This document shows positions 1 to 7,716 of a stretch of DNA of 35,970 bases, one piece after another (position 1 is the first letter of the stretch; each line of letters opens with the position of its first letter). Position numbers and translations under genes: made by a program. The stretch covers positions 1 through 35,970 of the forward strand of contig DHJC01000027.1 of the NCBI GenBank assembly GCA_002404155.1. Reading direction: 5' to 3'. This stretch comes from Chloroflexi bacterium UBA4730. Lineage in GTDB: Bacteria; Chloroflexota; Limnocylindria; P2-11E. Below the pieces are notes generated by a model. It was not told the DNA's origin, searched no databases, and saw only the letters and a program-made list of their open reading frames with translations.

Positions 1-1016
1 CCGATGTACTTCTTCGCGATCGACACGACGAGCCGGAGGTTCGCCTCGGTGAGGTTGTGCCGGGCGTCGTCGCCCTTCTGGATGAGCTCGTCGGCGAGCC
101 GGCGGAGACCGCGCTGCTCGTCGGGATCGTCGCGCACCAGCAGGTCGAGGTGCTTCACCATGGCGGTCCGCAGCTCCTGGCCGAGCATGACGAGCTCGCC
201 GAGGCGCTCCGCGCCCTCGGCCGGTCCGTGGATCTTCGAATATACCGGGAGGATCCGGATGGTGAGCCGCTCCGGGTCACGCTTCGCGCCGTCGATGATC
301 GCGACGAGCTCGGCGATGAGGATCGCCGCTTCCGCCGAGATCTCCTTGCTGTTCGCCTCGGCCTGCAGCGGCTCGCGCAGCCGGAGCAGCCGATTCGTGA
401 GCCGCTTCAGCTCCTTGCTGCCCTCGGCCTCGGTGAGCGTGTAGCGCAGCGCCTTGGCGGTGAAGCGTGTCGCTTCGTCGACATATTCCTTCGGCCGCCC
501 GAGGGCCATCCGCTTCTTGACCTCGACGCCCAGCTCGTAGAGGTGGACGACCGAGAGCGCGGGCGACTCCAGGGACATCTCGCCGAGCTCGATGGACTTG
601 GCGAGGTTGACCTCTTCTTCGGCGGTGAGGAGCGGGACCTTCCCGATCTCCTTGAGGTACATCCGGACCGGGTCGTCGACGCTGATGAGGTCCGAGGCGA
701 GGACGGCCGAGATGCTGTCCTCGCGCTGCAGCTCCTCGGCTTCTTCTTCCTCTTCCTTGACCTGGTGCCACGTCGGCCCGCGGTCGGCTTCGAGGATCTC
801 GACGTTGTTGTCGTCGAGGGTGACGAGGAGCTCCTCGATCTCACCGGCTTCGGCGTCCGGGAGCCCCCGGGCGATGTCCTCCTGGGTGAGGTAGCCCTGC
901 TGCTTGCCGCGCGCGACCAGGCGCTCGGCCTGCTCCTTGTGCTCGGGATGGATCCCGACGCGCTCAGGGGTCGCCGGCTTCGCGGATTCCTTGTCTTTGG
1001 TCGCTGTCTTGGCCAT
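1..1016 (-). CDS. rpoD: RNA polymerase primary sigma factor (partial, 3' end outside window)
   Basis: Primary (housekeeping) sigma factor that directs RNA polymerase to promoters. I translated 338 codons from ATG 1016 to the window edge. The basic N-terminus is followed by a region 1.1-like acidic stretch. Region 1.2 is clear near residues 117-140 (DPVRMYLKEIGKVPLL, then EEEVNLAKSIE). A long non-conserved region follows, and the start of region 2 (NLRLVVSIAKKYIG) lies at the very edge. Regions 2.3 to 4, which contact the -10 and -35 boxes, are cut off by the window. An AGGAG ribosome binding site sits five bases before the ATG, and the gene begins two bases after the dnaG stop, so the two are cotranscribed, as in the classical dnaG-rpoD operon. 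No rpsU precedes dnaG. The sigma-70 family assignment is firm. Confidence 0.96.
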   Translation of the reverse strand, partial: MAKTATKDKESAKPATPERVGIHPEHKEQAERLVARGKQQGYLTQEDIARGLPDAEAGEIEELLVTLDDNNVEILEADRGPTWHQVKEEEEEAEELQREDSISAVLASDLISVDDPVRMYLKEIGKVPLLTAEEEVNLAKSIELGEMSLESPALSVVHLYELGVEVKKRMALGRPKEYVDEATRFTAKALRYTLTEAEGSKELKRLTNRLLRLREPLQAEANSKEISAEAAILIAELVAIIDGAKRDPERLTIRILPVYSKIHGPAEGAERLGELVMLGQELRTAMVKHLDLLVRDDPDEQRGLRRLADELIQKGDDARHNLTEANLRLVVSIAKKYI

Positions 1017-1018
1017 TC

Positions 1019-2842
1019 CTACTCCTGCTCAGTGCCGCGAAGGACCGTCGACCGCTGGAGCGAACGCTGGACCTCTTCCAGGTCGCGCGCCAGGCGGCTG
1101 ACCTCCTCGTCGAGCCCACCGACGTCACCATCCGCACGCGCGAGCGCCGCGCGTACCTCGATGAAACGTCCCCGCAAGTTCCCTTCCCGAAGCCGCAATG
1201 CCACGATCTCGATCTCGTGACCCGGGTCGGCCCCTGATCCTGGCTCCGGCGCATATGCGCCCAATGTCGCCGCCGTAGCGGCAAGGTGAGCCGGAAGGTC
1301 AGCGGTCGATAGTCCGCCACGGAGCTGTTCGAAGATCGCCCGGTGGTCGGGGTCTGCCAGGTCCGCGGGATCCAGGTCGAGGCGCACGGCTTCTTCGGGG
1401 AACTTGGTCAATTGTGCCATTAAGTAACGCTCGAGAGAAGTCGTTTGTTTCCGCTCGGGCGCCGCCCGCACGCCATCGGTACGCGGAGATACGTTCGCCG
1501 GGGCCGGGCGGATGGCCACCGGGTTGGCGACCTGCGCCCGAAGGGTCTCCTGATCGAGGCCGGTGAGCCGGGATAGCCGACCCAGGTAGAGCTCGCGGGT
1601 CAGGACGTCGTGCTCGTCGGCGAGGATCGGCAGGGCCTCCGCCAGGAACCGTCGGCGCCCGTCGGGGCTCTCGAGCCGGCCGTCGAAGCGGTTGGCGATC
1701 GCGTCGATGACGAACTCAAGAACCGGCTTCGCCGCGCCGATGAGCCCGCGGAGCTGCGGGGGGTCCGTGCGGGCGAGGTCGTCGGGATCGGTGTCCGGCG
1801 GCAGCACGGTGACGTACACGCCGAGACCGGTACGCGCGGTCACCGTTCCCTTTCGCGCGCGCAGGCTCGCGCGCTGAACGATGCGCGCCAGTTCCTTGCC
1901 ACGAGCCTCGGCCGACCGCTGCCCGGCGGCGTCGCCGTCGAATGCGACAACGGCCCGCTCGAGGTGCAGATCATCGAGCGTGCGGTACTGGTCCTCGGTG
2001 AGCGCCGTCCCCATCGATGCGACGACGTTCGTGAACCCGGCCTGGTGGCAGGCGATCGCGTCGAAGTAGCCCTCCACGATGACCGCTTCGCTCTGCCGGC
2101 GGGCCTCCGCCTTCGCCGCATCAAGGGCGTACAGCGTCGCGCTCTTGTTGAAGAGCATCGTCTGCGGCGAGTTGATGTACTTGCCGCGCTGGTCGGCGCG
2201 CATCGCGCGGCCGCCGAACGCGATGATCCGGCCACGCGCGTCGCGGATCGGCACGATGAGCCGGTCGCGGAAGCGGTCGAGCAGGCCGCGCTCCGTCTGC
2301 ACGACCAGGCCGGTCGAGAGGATCTCCTCGTCGGCGTACCCCTTCTTGCGGAAGTAGCCGAGCAGCCCGTCCGGAAGGTCGGGCGCGTAGGCGACGCCGA
2401 ACTGCTCGACCATCTTTTCGTCGATGCCCCGCGAGGTGACGTACTCGGCCGCGGCCTTTCCCGTCGGGGTGCCCCGAAGGGCCTGGCGGAAGTAGAAGTG
2501 CGCAGTCTCGTGCGCAGCGAGCAGCCGTTTCTCGCGGTCCCGTTCGGCGGGCGGCCGGCCCCCGGTGAGGGGCACGCCGGCCCGGTCGGCGAGGACCCTC
2601 AACGCTTCGGCCTTGTCGATGCCGTCAATCTTCATGAGCCAGTCGAAGACATCACCCTTCTCGGAGCAGCCCCAACAGTGGAAGGTGCGGCGATCCGGAT
2701 CGACGCTGAACGATGGCGTCTTCTCCGCGTGGAACGGGCAGAGGCCGCTGTACGAGCGACCCGCTTTACGGAGGGGCACGCGCTCGCCGATGAGCTGGAC
2801 GATGTCCACGCGCTCTTTGACGAGGTCGAAATCACCGGGCAC
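1019..2842 (-). CDS. dnaG: DNA primase
   Basis: Synthesises the RNA primers for replication. The N-terminal CHC2 zinc finger is intact: with GTG 2842 as codon 1 the ligands are C35, H38, C56 and C59 (GLCPFH and HCWGC). The catalytic toprim core follows (VIVEGYFDAIACHQAG, then AFDGDAAG, then PPDTDPDDL). The last 150 residues form the variable helicase-binding domain. The length of about 607 residues is normal. An insertion rich in Arg and Ala lies between the toprim motifs AFDGD and DPDDL. I prefer GTG 2842 to TTG 2851 because a -10-like TAGTTT at 2850-2855 (minus strand) ends seven bases before that GTG, the spacing seen at other leaderless starts in this window. rpoD follows after two bases. 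Confidence 0.96.
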   Translation of the reverse strand: MPGDFDLVKERVDIVQLIGERVPLRKAGRSYSGLCPFHAEKTPSFSVDPDRRTFHCWGCSEKGDVFDWLMKIDGIDKAEALRVLADRAGVPLTGGRPPAERDREKRLLAAHETAHFYFRQALRGTPTGKAAAEYVTSRGIDEKMVEQFGVAYAPDLPDGLLGYFRKKGYADEEILSTGLVVQTERGLLDRFRDRLIVPIRDARGRIIAFGGRAMRADQRGKYINSPQTMLFNKSATLYALDAAKAEARRQSEAVIVEGYFDAIACHQAGFTNVVASMGTALTEDQYRTLDDLHLERAVVAFDGDAAGQRSAEARGKELARIVQRASLRARKGTVTARTGLGVYVTVLPPDTDPDDLARTDPPQLRGLIGAAKPVLEFVIDAIANRFDGRLESPDGRRRFLAEALPILADEHDVLTRELYLGRLSRLTGLDQETLRAQVANPVAIRPAPANVSPRTDGVRAAPERKQTTSLERYLMAQLTKFPEEAVRLDLDPADLADPDHRAIFEQLRGGLSTADLPAHLAATAATLGAYAPEPGSGADPGHEIEIVALRLREGNLRGRFIEVRAALARADGDVGGLDEEVSRLARDLEEVQRSLQRSTVLRGTEQE

Positions 2843-2849
2843 GACTACC

Positions 2850-2855
2850 AAACTA
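2850..2855 (-). promoter_or_regulatory. Candidate -10 box for leaderless dnaG
   Basis: Minus-strand TAGTTT ends seven bases upstream of GTG 2842. The same geometry recurs at dgt, recO, the prenyl synthase gene, rsmA and others. No convincing -35 box was found, so this is inference. Confidence 0.4.
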
Positions 2856-2876
2856 TCGCCGAGGCCTATTTCTCAC

Positions 2877-2893
2877 CGCGGCCTTCGGCCGCG
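2877..2893. repeat. Perfect hairpin between receiver remnant and dnaG
   Basis: CGCGGCC, loop TTC, GGCCGCG: a seven-base-pair GC stem with a three-base loop. It lies downstream of the receiver remnant and upstream of the dnaG promoter. There is no T-run on either side, so it is at best an imperfect terminator or part of the dnaG control region. Confidence 0.5.
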
Positions 2894-2923
2894 TCCGCTG
2901 AAGACTCCGGGGCCGCGATGTAG

Positions 2924-3407
2924 TCAGCTCGGCGGTGCCAGGAGCTTCTCCAGCTCTCGCATGTCGACCGGCTTCGTGAGGTGGTGATCGAAGCCGGCCT
3001 CCCGGGACTTCTGACGGTGCCGGTGCTCGCCGTATCCGGTCAGCGCGACCAGCGTCGTGCCGGCCAGCTCGGCGCGAAGCCGGCGCGCGACCTCGTAGCC
3101 GTCGGCGTCGGGCATGCTGATGTCCAGCAGCACGATCTCGGGCCGCATCCGCAGCGCTTCGTTGATGCCCGAACCGGCGCCGTGCGCGGTCCGCACGTTG
3201 TGGCCGTACTCGCGCAGCAGCTCCGCCAGCGCCTCGGCCGCATCGACGTTGTCGTCGACCACGGCCGGCGGCGACGAACTGGCTGACCTCCGCGACGAGC
3301 GCGGCCTCGTTCTCGTAGTACCGGACGATGTGCGAGCCGCCCTGCGTCGGCAGCGCGGCATCAGGCGACGGGATCGGAACGAACGAGGGGCGGCCATCGA
3401 GCGACAC
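2924..3407 (-). pseudogene. Remnant of a MEDS-sensor / receiver hybrid signalling protein
   Basis: Two pieces of a signalling protein lie in different reading frames. From GTG 3407 one frame gives a short N-terminus and then HIVRYYENEAALVAEVSQF, which resembles the start of a MEDS (DcmR-like) sensory domain. After about 15 further bases the similarity stops. A second frame, from about 3262 to 2924, encodes a nearly complete response-regulator receiver: VVDDN acidic pair, phospho-acceptor Asp in IVLLDISMPDADGYE, LVALTGYG, and the Lys in HHLTKPVD. The first beta strand before VVDDN is missing. The simplest reading is a hybrid histidine kinase whose middle (rest of MEDS, any PAS, the HisKA/ATPase core) was deleted out of frame. 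A free-standing receiver starting inside the fragment cannot be excluded. The MEDS assignment rests on one motif. Confidence 0.65.
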
Positions 3408-3811
3408 GTGCGGCGCAGCGCATACGCACGTTTCGTGCCTGCGGGGACGTGCTTGCCTGACCGGTCGGGCCAACTGATCTCCTCCCTAGCGGTCCGGCAC
3501 AGCCCGACCACGGAGTCAGTGGGCTGGGCTGCGGCGACCGCGTGTGGGGTGCAATTCCGAACGGGCCCGCACGTACATATGTCGGCCTGGGAATCCGCGG
3601 TTTCACTGAGCAGATGCGGCGATTCGCTGTTCCCGCAGGGGAACGCCTACGGGAACACGTCCGGGAACACCGCCGGCGGACCCGAGTGGCGTGGCGCTCG
3701 GCTGGCGGGGACGGGGCGACCCGACCGAATCGGCGAGCGCACCGCGACGCCGGGCCAAGCGGCACCCCTCGTCGGAGCCGCTATTTTGACGGACCGCTCG
3801 GCGGAGTTGAG
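3408..3811. other. 404-bp region without a convincing gene
   Basis: No frame on either strand gives a recognisable product, although several high-GC frames stay open. The region contains an inverted repeat (3629-3644) and a three-copy 12-bp direct repeat (3639-3674). It separates dgt from the sensor remnant and probably includes decayed sequence plus the old promoter of the remnant. Confidence 0.6.
3629..3674. repeat. Inverted repeat plus three 12-bp direct repeats
   Basis: GTTCCC, spacer GCAG, GGGAAC forms an inverted repeat at 3629-3644. GGGAAC then recurs at 3639, 3651 and 3663, exactly 12 bp apart, each followed by a related six-base spacer. It could be an iteron-like operator, or a small tandem expansion in decaying DNA. 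Confidence 0.6.
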
Positions 3812-4900
3812 CTAGCGGCGGCTCCAGGCGGCGGGGATGAACAGGCTCTCGTAGGTATCGAGGGCGTAGGCGTCGGTCATGCCCGCGACATAGTCCGCGA
3901 CCGCGCGCTTGACCCCGTCCTCGTCCGCGATCCGCTGGTACTCGGGAGGCATCCGGTCGGGGTGGGCCTCGAAGTACTGGAGCAGGCCGAGCAGCACCCC
4001 CTGGGCCTTCTCGTCCTCGGTCTTCGCCGGACCGGCGAGGTAGACGTTGTCGAACATCCAATCGCGCAGGGCGTTGGTCGCCTCCAACACCTCCGGCGAC
4101 AGCCCGACCTCCGGCTTGCCGAACGAATGGACGATGACGTCGTAGACCATCGTGTCGAGGCGCTCGGCGCGATCGTGCCCGAGCGCGTTGCGGACCTCCT
4201 TCGGCAGATCGTCCTCGCCGATGATCCCGGCGCGCATCGCATCGTCGGTGTCGTGGTGCAGGTATGCGATCTTGTCGGCGTAGCGGACGACCCATCCCTC
4301 CGGCGTCTCGGGGGCGCCCCACGCGGCCGTCTCGAGGCCTCCGGTGGTCGGTGCCGAGTGCTTCAGGATCCCGTCGCGGACCTCGTGCGTGAGGTTCAGG
4401 CCCTTGCCGTTCTTCTCGATGCGCTCCGTGATCCGGACGCTCTGCTGGTTGTGGCGGAAGCCATCCGGGAGGAACCGCGCGAGGAGCTCCTCGCCCACGT
4501 GCCCGAACGGCGTGTGCCCGATGTCGTGGCCCAGGGCCATCGCCTCGAGCAGATCCTCGTTCAACTGAAGGGCCGTGGCCATGGCACGCCCGATGGAGTT
4601 CACCTCGAGGACGTGCGTCAGTCGCGTGCGGTAGTGATCTCCGACCGGTGCGAGGAAGACCTGTGTCTTGTGCTTCGTCCGGCGGAAGGCCTTCGAGTGA
4701 ACGATGCGGTCGCGGTCGACCTGGAACGCCGTGCGGGTCGCCGACGGCTCCTCGGGATGGTCCCGCTTCGCGCCGGCGCTCTTCGTCGCGTACGGCGCGA
4801 GGGTCGTGCGCTCGGCCTCCTCCTGGCGCTGGCGGATGCGGAGCGCGGCGACGGACTTCGTGCGCGAGAGCCGTGCGGTGAGGTCCGTCACGCTGGCCAT
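3812..4900 (-). CDS. dgt: dGTP triphosphohydrolase-like HD-domain protein
   Basis: Deoxyguanosinetriphosphate triphosphohydrolase family: hydrolyses dNTPs (often dGTP) to deoxynucleoside and triphosphate, controlling nucleotide pools. It has 362 residues, typical for the short bacterial type. The HD metal site is visible: H96 in RLTHVLEV, H125-D126 in ALGHDIGHTPFGH, and D209 in VRYADKIAYLHHD. The N-terminal RDRIVHSKAFRRTKHKTQVF block is a family signature. The gene lies 34 bases downstream of ppdK but has its own candidate promoter. Association with dnaG is common in other bacteria; here the two are separated by a decayed region. Substrate preference cannot be read from sequence. Confidence 0.93.
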   Translation of the reverse strand: MASVTDLTARLSRTKSVAALRIRQRQEEAERTTLAPYATKSAGAKRDHPEEPSATRTAFQVDRDRIVHSKAFRRTKHKTQVFLAPVGDHYRTRLTHVLEVNSIGRAMATALQLNEDLLEAMALGHDIGHTPFGHVGEELLARFLPDGFRHNQQSVRITERIEKNGKGLNLTHEVRDGILKHSAPTTGGLETAAWGAPETPEGWVVRYADKIAYLHHDTDDAMRAGIIGEDDLPKEVRNALGHDRAERLDTMVYDVIVHSFGKPEVGLSPEVLEATNALRDWMFDNVYLAGPAKTEDEKAQGVLLGLLQYFEAHPDRMPPEYQRIADEDGVKRAVADYVAGMTDAYALDTYESLFIPAAWSRR

Positions 4901-4909
4901 GGCGGCTAC

Positions 4910-4915
4910 AGGGTA
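4910..4915 (-). promoter_or_regulatory. Candidate -10 box for leaderless dgt
   Basis: Minus-strand TACCCT ends nine bases before ATG 4900. The adjacent upstream hairpin (4916-4931) would sit in the promoter spacer. No clear -35 box. Confidence 0.4.
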
Positions 4916-4931
4916 CCGGAGGATGCTCCGG
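4916..4931. repeat. Hairpin between ppdK and dgt
   Basis: CCGGAG, loop GATG, CTCCGG: a six-base-pair stem with a four-base loop, three bases beyond the ppdK stop codon. It could attenuate read-through from ppdK or act as an operator next to the dgt -10 box. There is no T-run for a standard terminator. Confidence 0.5.
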
Positions 4932-4934
4932 CTC

Positions 4935-7673
4935 CTAGCGGTCGCGCTCTCCCGACGCGAGCGCGGCCTGCGCGGCCGCGAGCCGCGCGACCGGCACGCG
5001 GTACGTGGACGGCGACACGTACGTCAGCCCGATGTCGTGGCAGAACGCGACGGAGCTGGGCTCGCCGGCGTGCTCGCCGCAGATGCCGATCTTCAGGTCG
5101 GGTTTCGTCTTCCGACCGCGGTCGACGCCCATCTTCATCATCTCGCCCACGCCACCGCGATCGATGACCTGGAACGGGTCGTCCGGGATGATCCCCTGCT
5201 CCACGTACTTGGTGAGGAAGCTCTTCTGCGCGTCGTCCCGCGAGATGCCCAGGACCGTCTGGGTGAGGTCGTTCGTGCCGAAGGAGAAGAACTCCGTCTT
5301 CGTCGCGATCTCGTCGGCGATGATGCAGGCCCGCGGGATCTCGATCATCGTGCCGAACTTGAACGGGATCTTCCGTCCGCGCTCCTTCTCGACCGCGGCC
5401 GCGACGCTCATCACCTGATCGCGCAGCCGATCGAGCTCCCCCATCGTCCCGATCAGCGGCATCATGATCTCCGGCTTCGCGCTCACGCCCTTCTCGGCCG
5501 AGTCGGCCGCGGCGCCGAGGATGGCGCGGATCTGCATCTCGAGGATCTCGGGGTATACGAGCAGCAGCCGGCAGCCGCGCAAGCCGAGCATCGGGTTGTC
5601 CTCGTGGATCTGCTCGAGCCGCCGCCAGATCTTCTTCTTCTCCTCGAGCTCCGGCCCATCCTTGCCGGTCGCTTCCGCGACGGCGATGTCGATGTCGACG
5701 TCGGCGAACTCGCGAAGGAATTCGTGCAGGGGCGGATCGATGAGGCGGATGACGACCGGCAGGCCGTCCATCGCCTTGTACATCTCGCGGAAGTCGCCCT
5801 GCTGGAATGGGAGGAGCTTCGCGAGCGCGGCCTTCCGGCCCTCTTCGGTGTCGGCCATGATCATGTCCTGCACGTGCGGCAGGCGCTCAGCCTGGCGGAA
5901 CATGTGCTCGGTTCGGGCGAGCCCGACGCCTTCGGCCCCGAGCTTCCGCGCTTCGATGCACTCACCGGGCGTGTCCGCGTTCACCCACACGCCGAGGCGG
6001 CGCCGCTTGTCGGCCCACGAGAGGAGCTCGATGAGCTCGGTCTCCTTGTCGTAGTTCGGCGGGTTCGTCGGCAGCTCGCCAGCGAACACCTCGCCCGTGG
6101 TTCCGTCGATAGAGATCGGATCGCCTTCCTTGATAACGGTCTTGCCCACGCGCATCTCGCGCTTGTGCAGGTCGATCGAGAGCTCTGCGCAGCCCGCGAC
6201 GCACGGCAGGCCGAGGCCACGCGCGACGACCGCTGCGTGCGAGGTGGATCCACCGCGGGCGGTGAGGATGCCGGTCGCGGCGATCATCCCGTGGAAGTCG
6301 TCGGGAGAGGTTTCCGGTCGAACGAGCACGACGAGTTGCTTCTGGCCCTTGAGCGCGACCGCGCGGTCCGCGTCGAACACGGCGCGGCCGGTCGCCGCGC
6401 CGGGCGAGGCGTTCAGGCCCTTCGCGAGGAACCGGCCTTCCTTCCGCGCCCGCTCGACCGCGGCCTGATCGAAGCCCGGGACCAGGAGCTGCTCGACCTG
6501 CAACGGATCGACACGCTGGATCGCCTCGTCCTTGGTGATGAGCTTCTCCCGGACCATGTCCGTGGCCATCTTCACCGCCGCGCGCGCGGTCCGCTTCGCC
6601 GAGCGGGTCTGGAGCATGAACAGCGTGCCGCGCTCGATGGTGAACTCGAGGTCCTGCGCGTCGCGGTAGTGCTTCTCGAGCCGCTGCGCGATCTTCTCGA
6701 ACTGCGCGTAGGCCTTCGGCAGGTCGCGCTTCATCTGTTCGATCTTCGCGGGCGTGCGGATCCCGGCGACGACGTCCTCGCCCTGCGCGTTCGTGAGGTA
6801 CTCGCCGTACAGCTTCTTCTCACCGGTGTTCGGATCGCGAGTGAACGCGACCCCGGTCCCCGAGTCGTCGCCCATGTTGCCGAAGACCATCGTCACGACG
6901 CTGCACGCGGTGCCGAGGTCGTCGGAGATCTTGAACTGCTTGCGGTAGTCCTTCGCGCGCTGGCCGAACCACGAGCCGAACACCGCTTCGACGGCGAGGC
7001 GGAGCTGCTCGTCCGGCTGGGTCGGGAACGGCTTTCCCGTCGCCTTCTTCACGATGGCCTTGAACTCCTCCACCAGCGCCGCGAGGTCCTTCGCGGTGAG
7101 AGCGGTGTCGGACTTCACGCCCTTGGCGTGCTTTCGCTTCTCGAGCGCCGCGTCGAACTTCTCCGCCGGGATATCCAGGACGATGCGGCCGAACATCGAG
7201 ATGAACCGCCGGTACGCGTCCCAGGCGAATCGGTCGTTCTTCGTGAGCGTCGCGAGCCCCTGGCGGCTCTGGTCGTTGAGCCCGAGGTTGAGGACGGTGT
7301 CCATCATCCCGGGCATCGACATCGCGGCACCGGAGCGCACGGACACGAGCAGCGGGTTTTTCGGGTCGCCGAGCTTCTTCTTCGTGGACCGCTCCACCGT
7401 CGCGAGGCCGCGCTCGACCTGACCCCAGAGGCCGGGAGGGAGCTTCCCGCCGCTCTTGAAGTACGCGTTGCAGGCGGCGGTCGTGATCGTGAATCCCGGA
7501 GGCACGGGCAGGGCCGCACTCGTCATCTCGGCGAGGCCCGCGCCCTTGCCGCCCAGCAGCGCGCGCATCTTCGCGTTGCCCTCGGCCTTTCCGTCGGCGA
7601 ACAGGTACACCCACTTCTGGGCCTTCGCCTTCGGAGCAGCCTTGGTCGCCTTAGTCGTACGCGTCGACGGCAT
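4935..7673 (-). CDS. ppdK: Pyruvate, phosphate dikinase
   Basis: Interconverts pyruvate, ATP and phosphate with phosphoenolpyruvate, AMP and pyrophosphate, giving a reversible glycolysis/gluconeogenesis step. The 912-residue length matches the family, with a lysine/alanine-rich N-terminal extension of about 20 residues. The order is: ATP-grasp nucleotide domain (GGKGAGLAEM near residue 42), the swivelling phosphohistidine domain (GGSTSHAAVVARGLG, catalytic H479 next to the regulatory Thr), and the C-terminal PEP/pyruvate TIM barrel, ending in GICGEHAGEP with the proton-donor Cys near residue 865. All key residues are present. The start ATG 7673 has a strong GGAGGT Shine-Dalgarno at six-base spacing, unlike many neighbours, and that site can pair with an upstream ACCTCC. 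Confidence 0.97.
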   Translation of the reverse strand: MPSTRTTKATKAAPKAKAQKWVYLFADGKAEGNAKMRALLGGKGAGLAEMTSAALPVPPGFTITTAACNAYFKSGGKLPPGLWGQVERGLATVERSTKKKLGDPKNPLLVSVRSGAAMSMPGMMDTVLNLGLNDQSRQGLATLTKNDRFAWDAYRRFISMFGRIVLDIPAEKFDAALEKRKHAKGVKSDTALTAKDLAALVEEFKAIVKKATGKPFPTQPDEQLRLAVEAVFGSWFGQRAKDYRKQFKISDDLGTACSVVTMVFGNMGDDSGTGVAFTRDPNTGEKKLYGEYLTNAQGEDVVAGIRTPAKIEQMKRDLPKAYAQFEKIAQRLEKHYRDAQDLEFTIERGTLFMLQTRSAKRTARAAVKMATDMVREKLITKDEAIQRVDPLQVEQLLVPGFDQAAVERARKEGRFLAKGLNASPGAATGRAVFDADRAVALKGQKQLVVLVRPETSPDDFHGMIAATGILTARGGSTSHAAVVARGLGLPCVAGCAELSIDLHKREMRVGKTVIKEGDPISIDGTTGEVFAGELPTNPPNYDKETELIELLSWADKRRRLGVWVNADTPGECIEARKLGAEGVGLARTEHMFRQAERLPHVQDMIMADTEEGRKAALAKLLPFQQGDFREMYKAMDGLPVVIRLIDPPLHEFLREFADVDIDIAVAEATGKDGPELEEKKKIWRRLEQIHEDNPMLGLRGCRLLLVYPEILEMQIRAILGAAADSAEKGVSAKPEIMMPLIGTMGELDRLRDQVMSVAAAVEKERGRKIPFKFGTMIEIPRACIIADEIATKTEFFSFGTNDLTQTVLGISRDDAQKSFLTKYVEQGIIPDDPFQVIDRGGVGEMMKMGVDRGRKTKPDLKIGICGEHAGEPSSVAFCHDIGLTYVSPSTYRVPVARLAAAQAALASGERDR

Positions 7674-7678
7674 GCCGC

Positions 7679-7698
7679 ACCTCCCGTAGTGAGGAGGT
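7679..7698 (-). promoter_or_regulatory. Hairpin that would mask the ppdK ribosome binding site
   Basis: In the ppdK transcript, ACCTCC, an eight-base loop, then GGAGGT form a perfect six-base-pair stem; the right arm is the Shine-Dalgarno of ppdK, which starts five bases later. Pairing would block ribosome loading. This suggests temperature, protein or translation-linked control of ppdK, but it is inferred only from the base pairing. Confidence 0.5.
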
Positions 7699-7716
7699 CA
7701 ATGGTGCCAGAGTCGG

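Noticed and set aside
2877..2893. Intrinsic terminator after the receiver remnant
   Set aside because: The stem is strong but no T-run follows on either strand; listed as a hairpin only.
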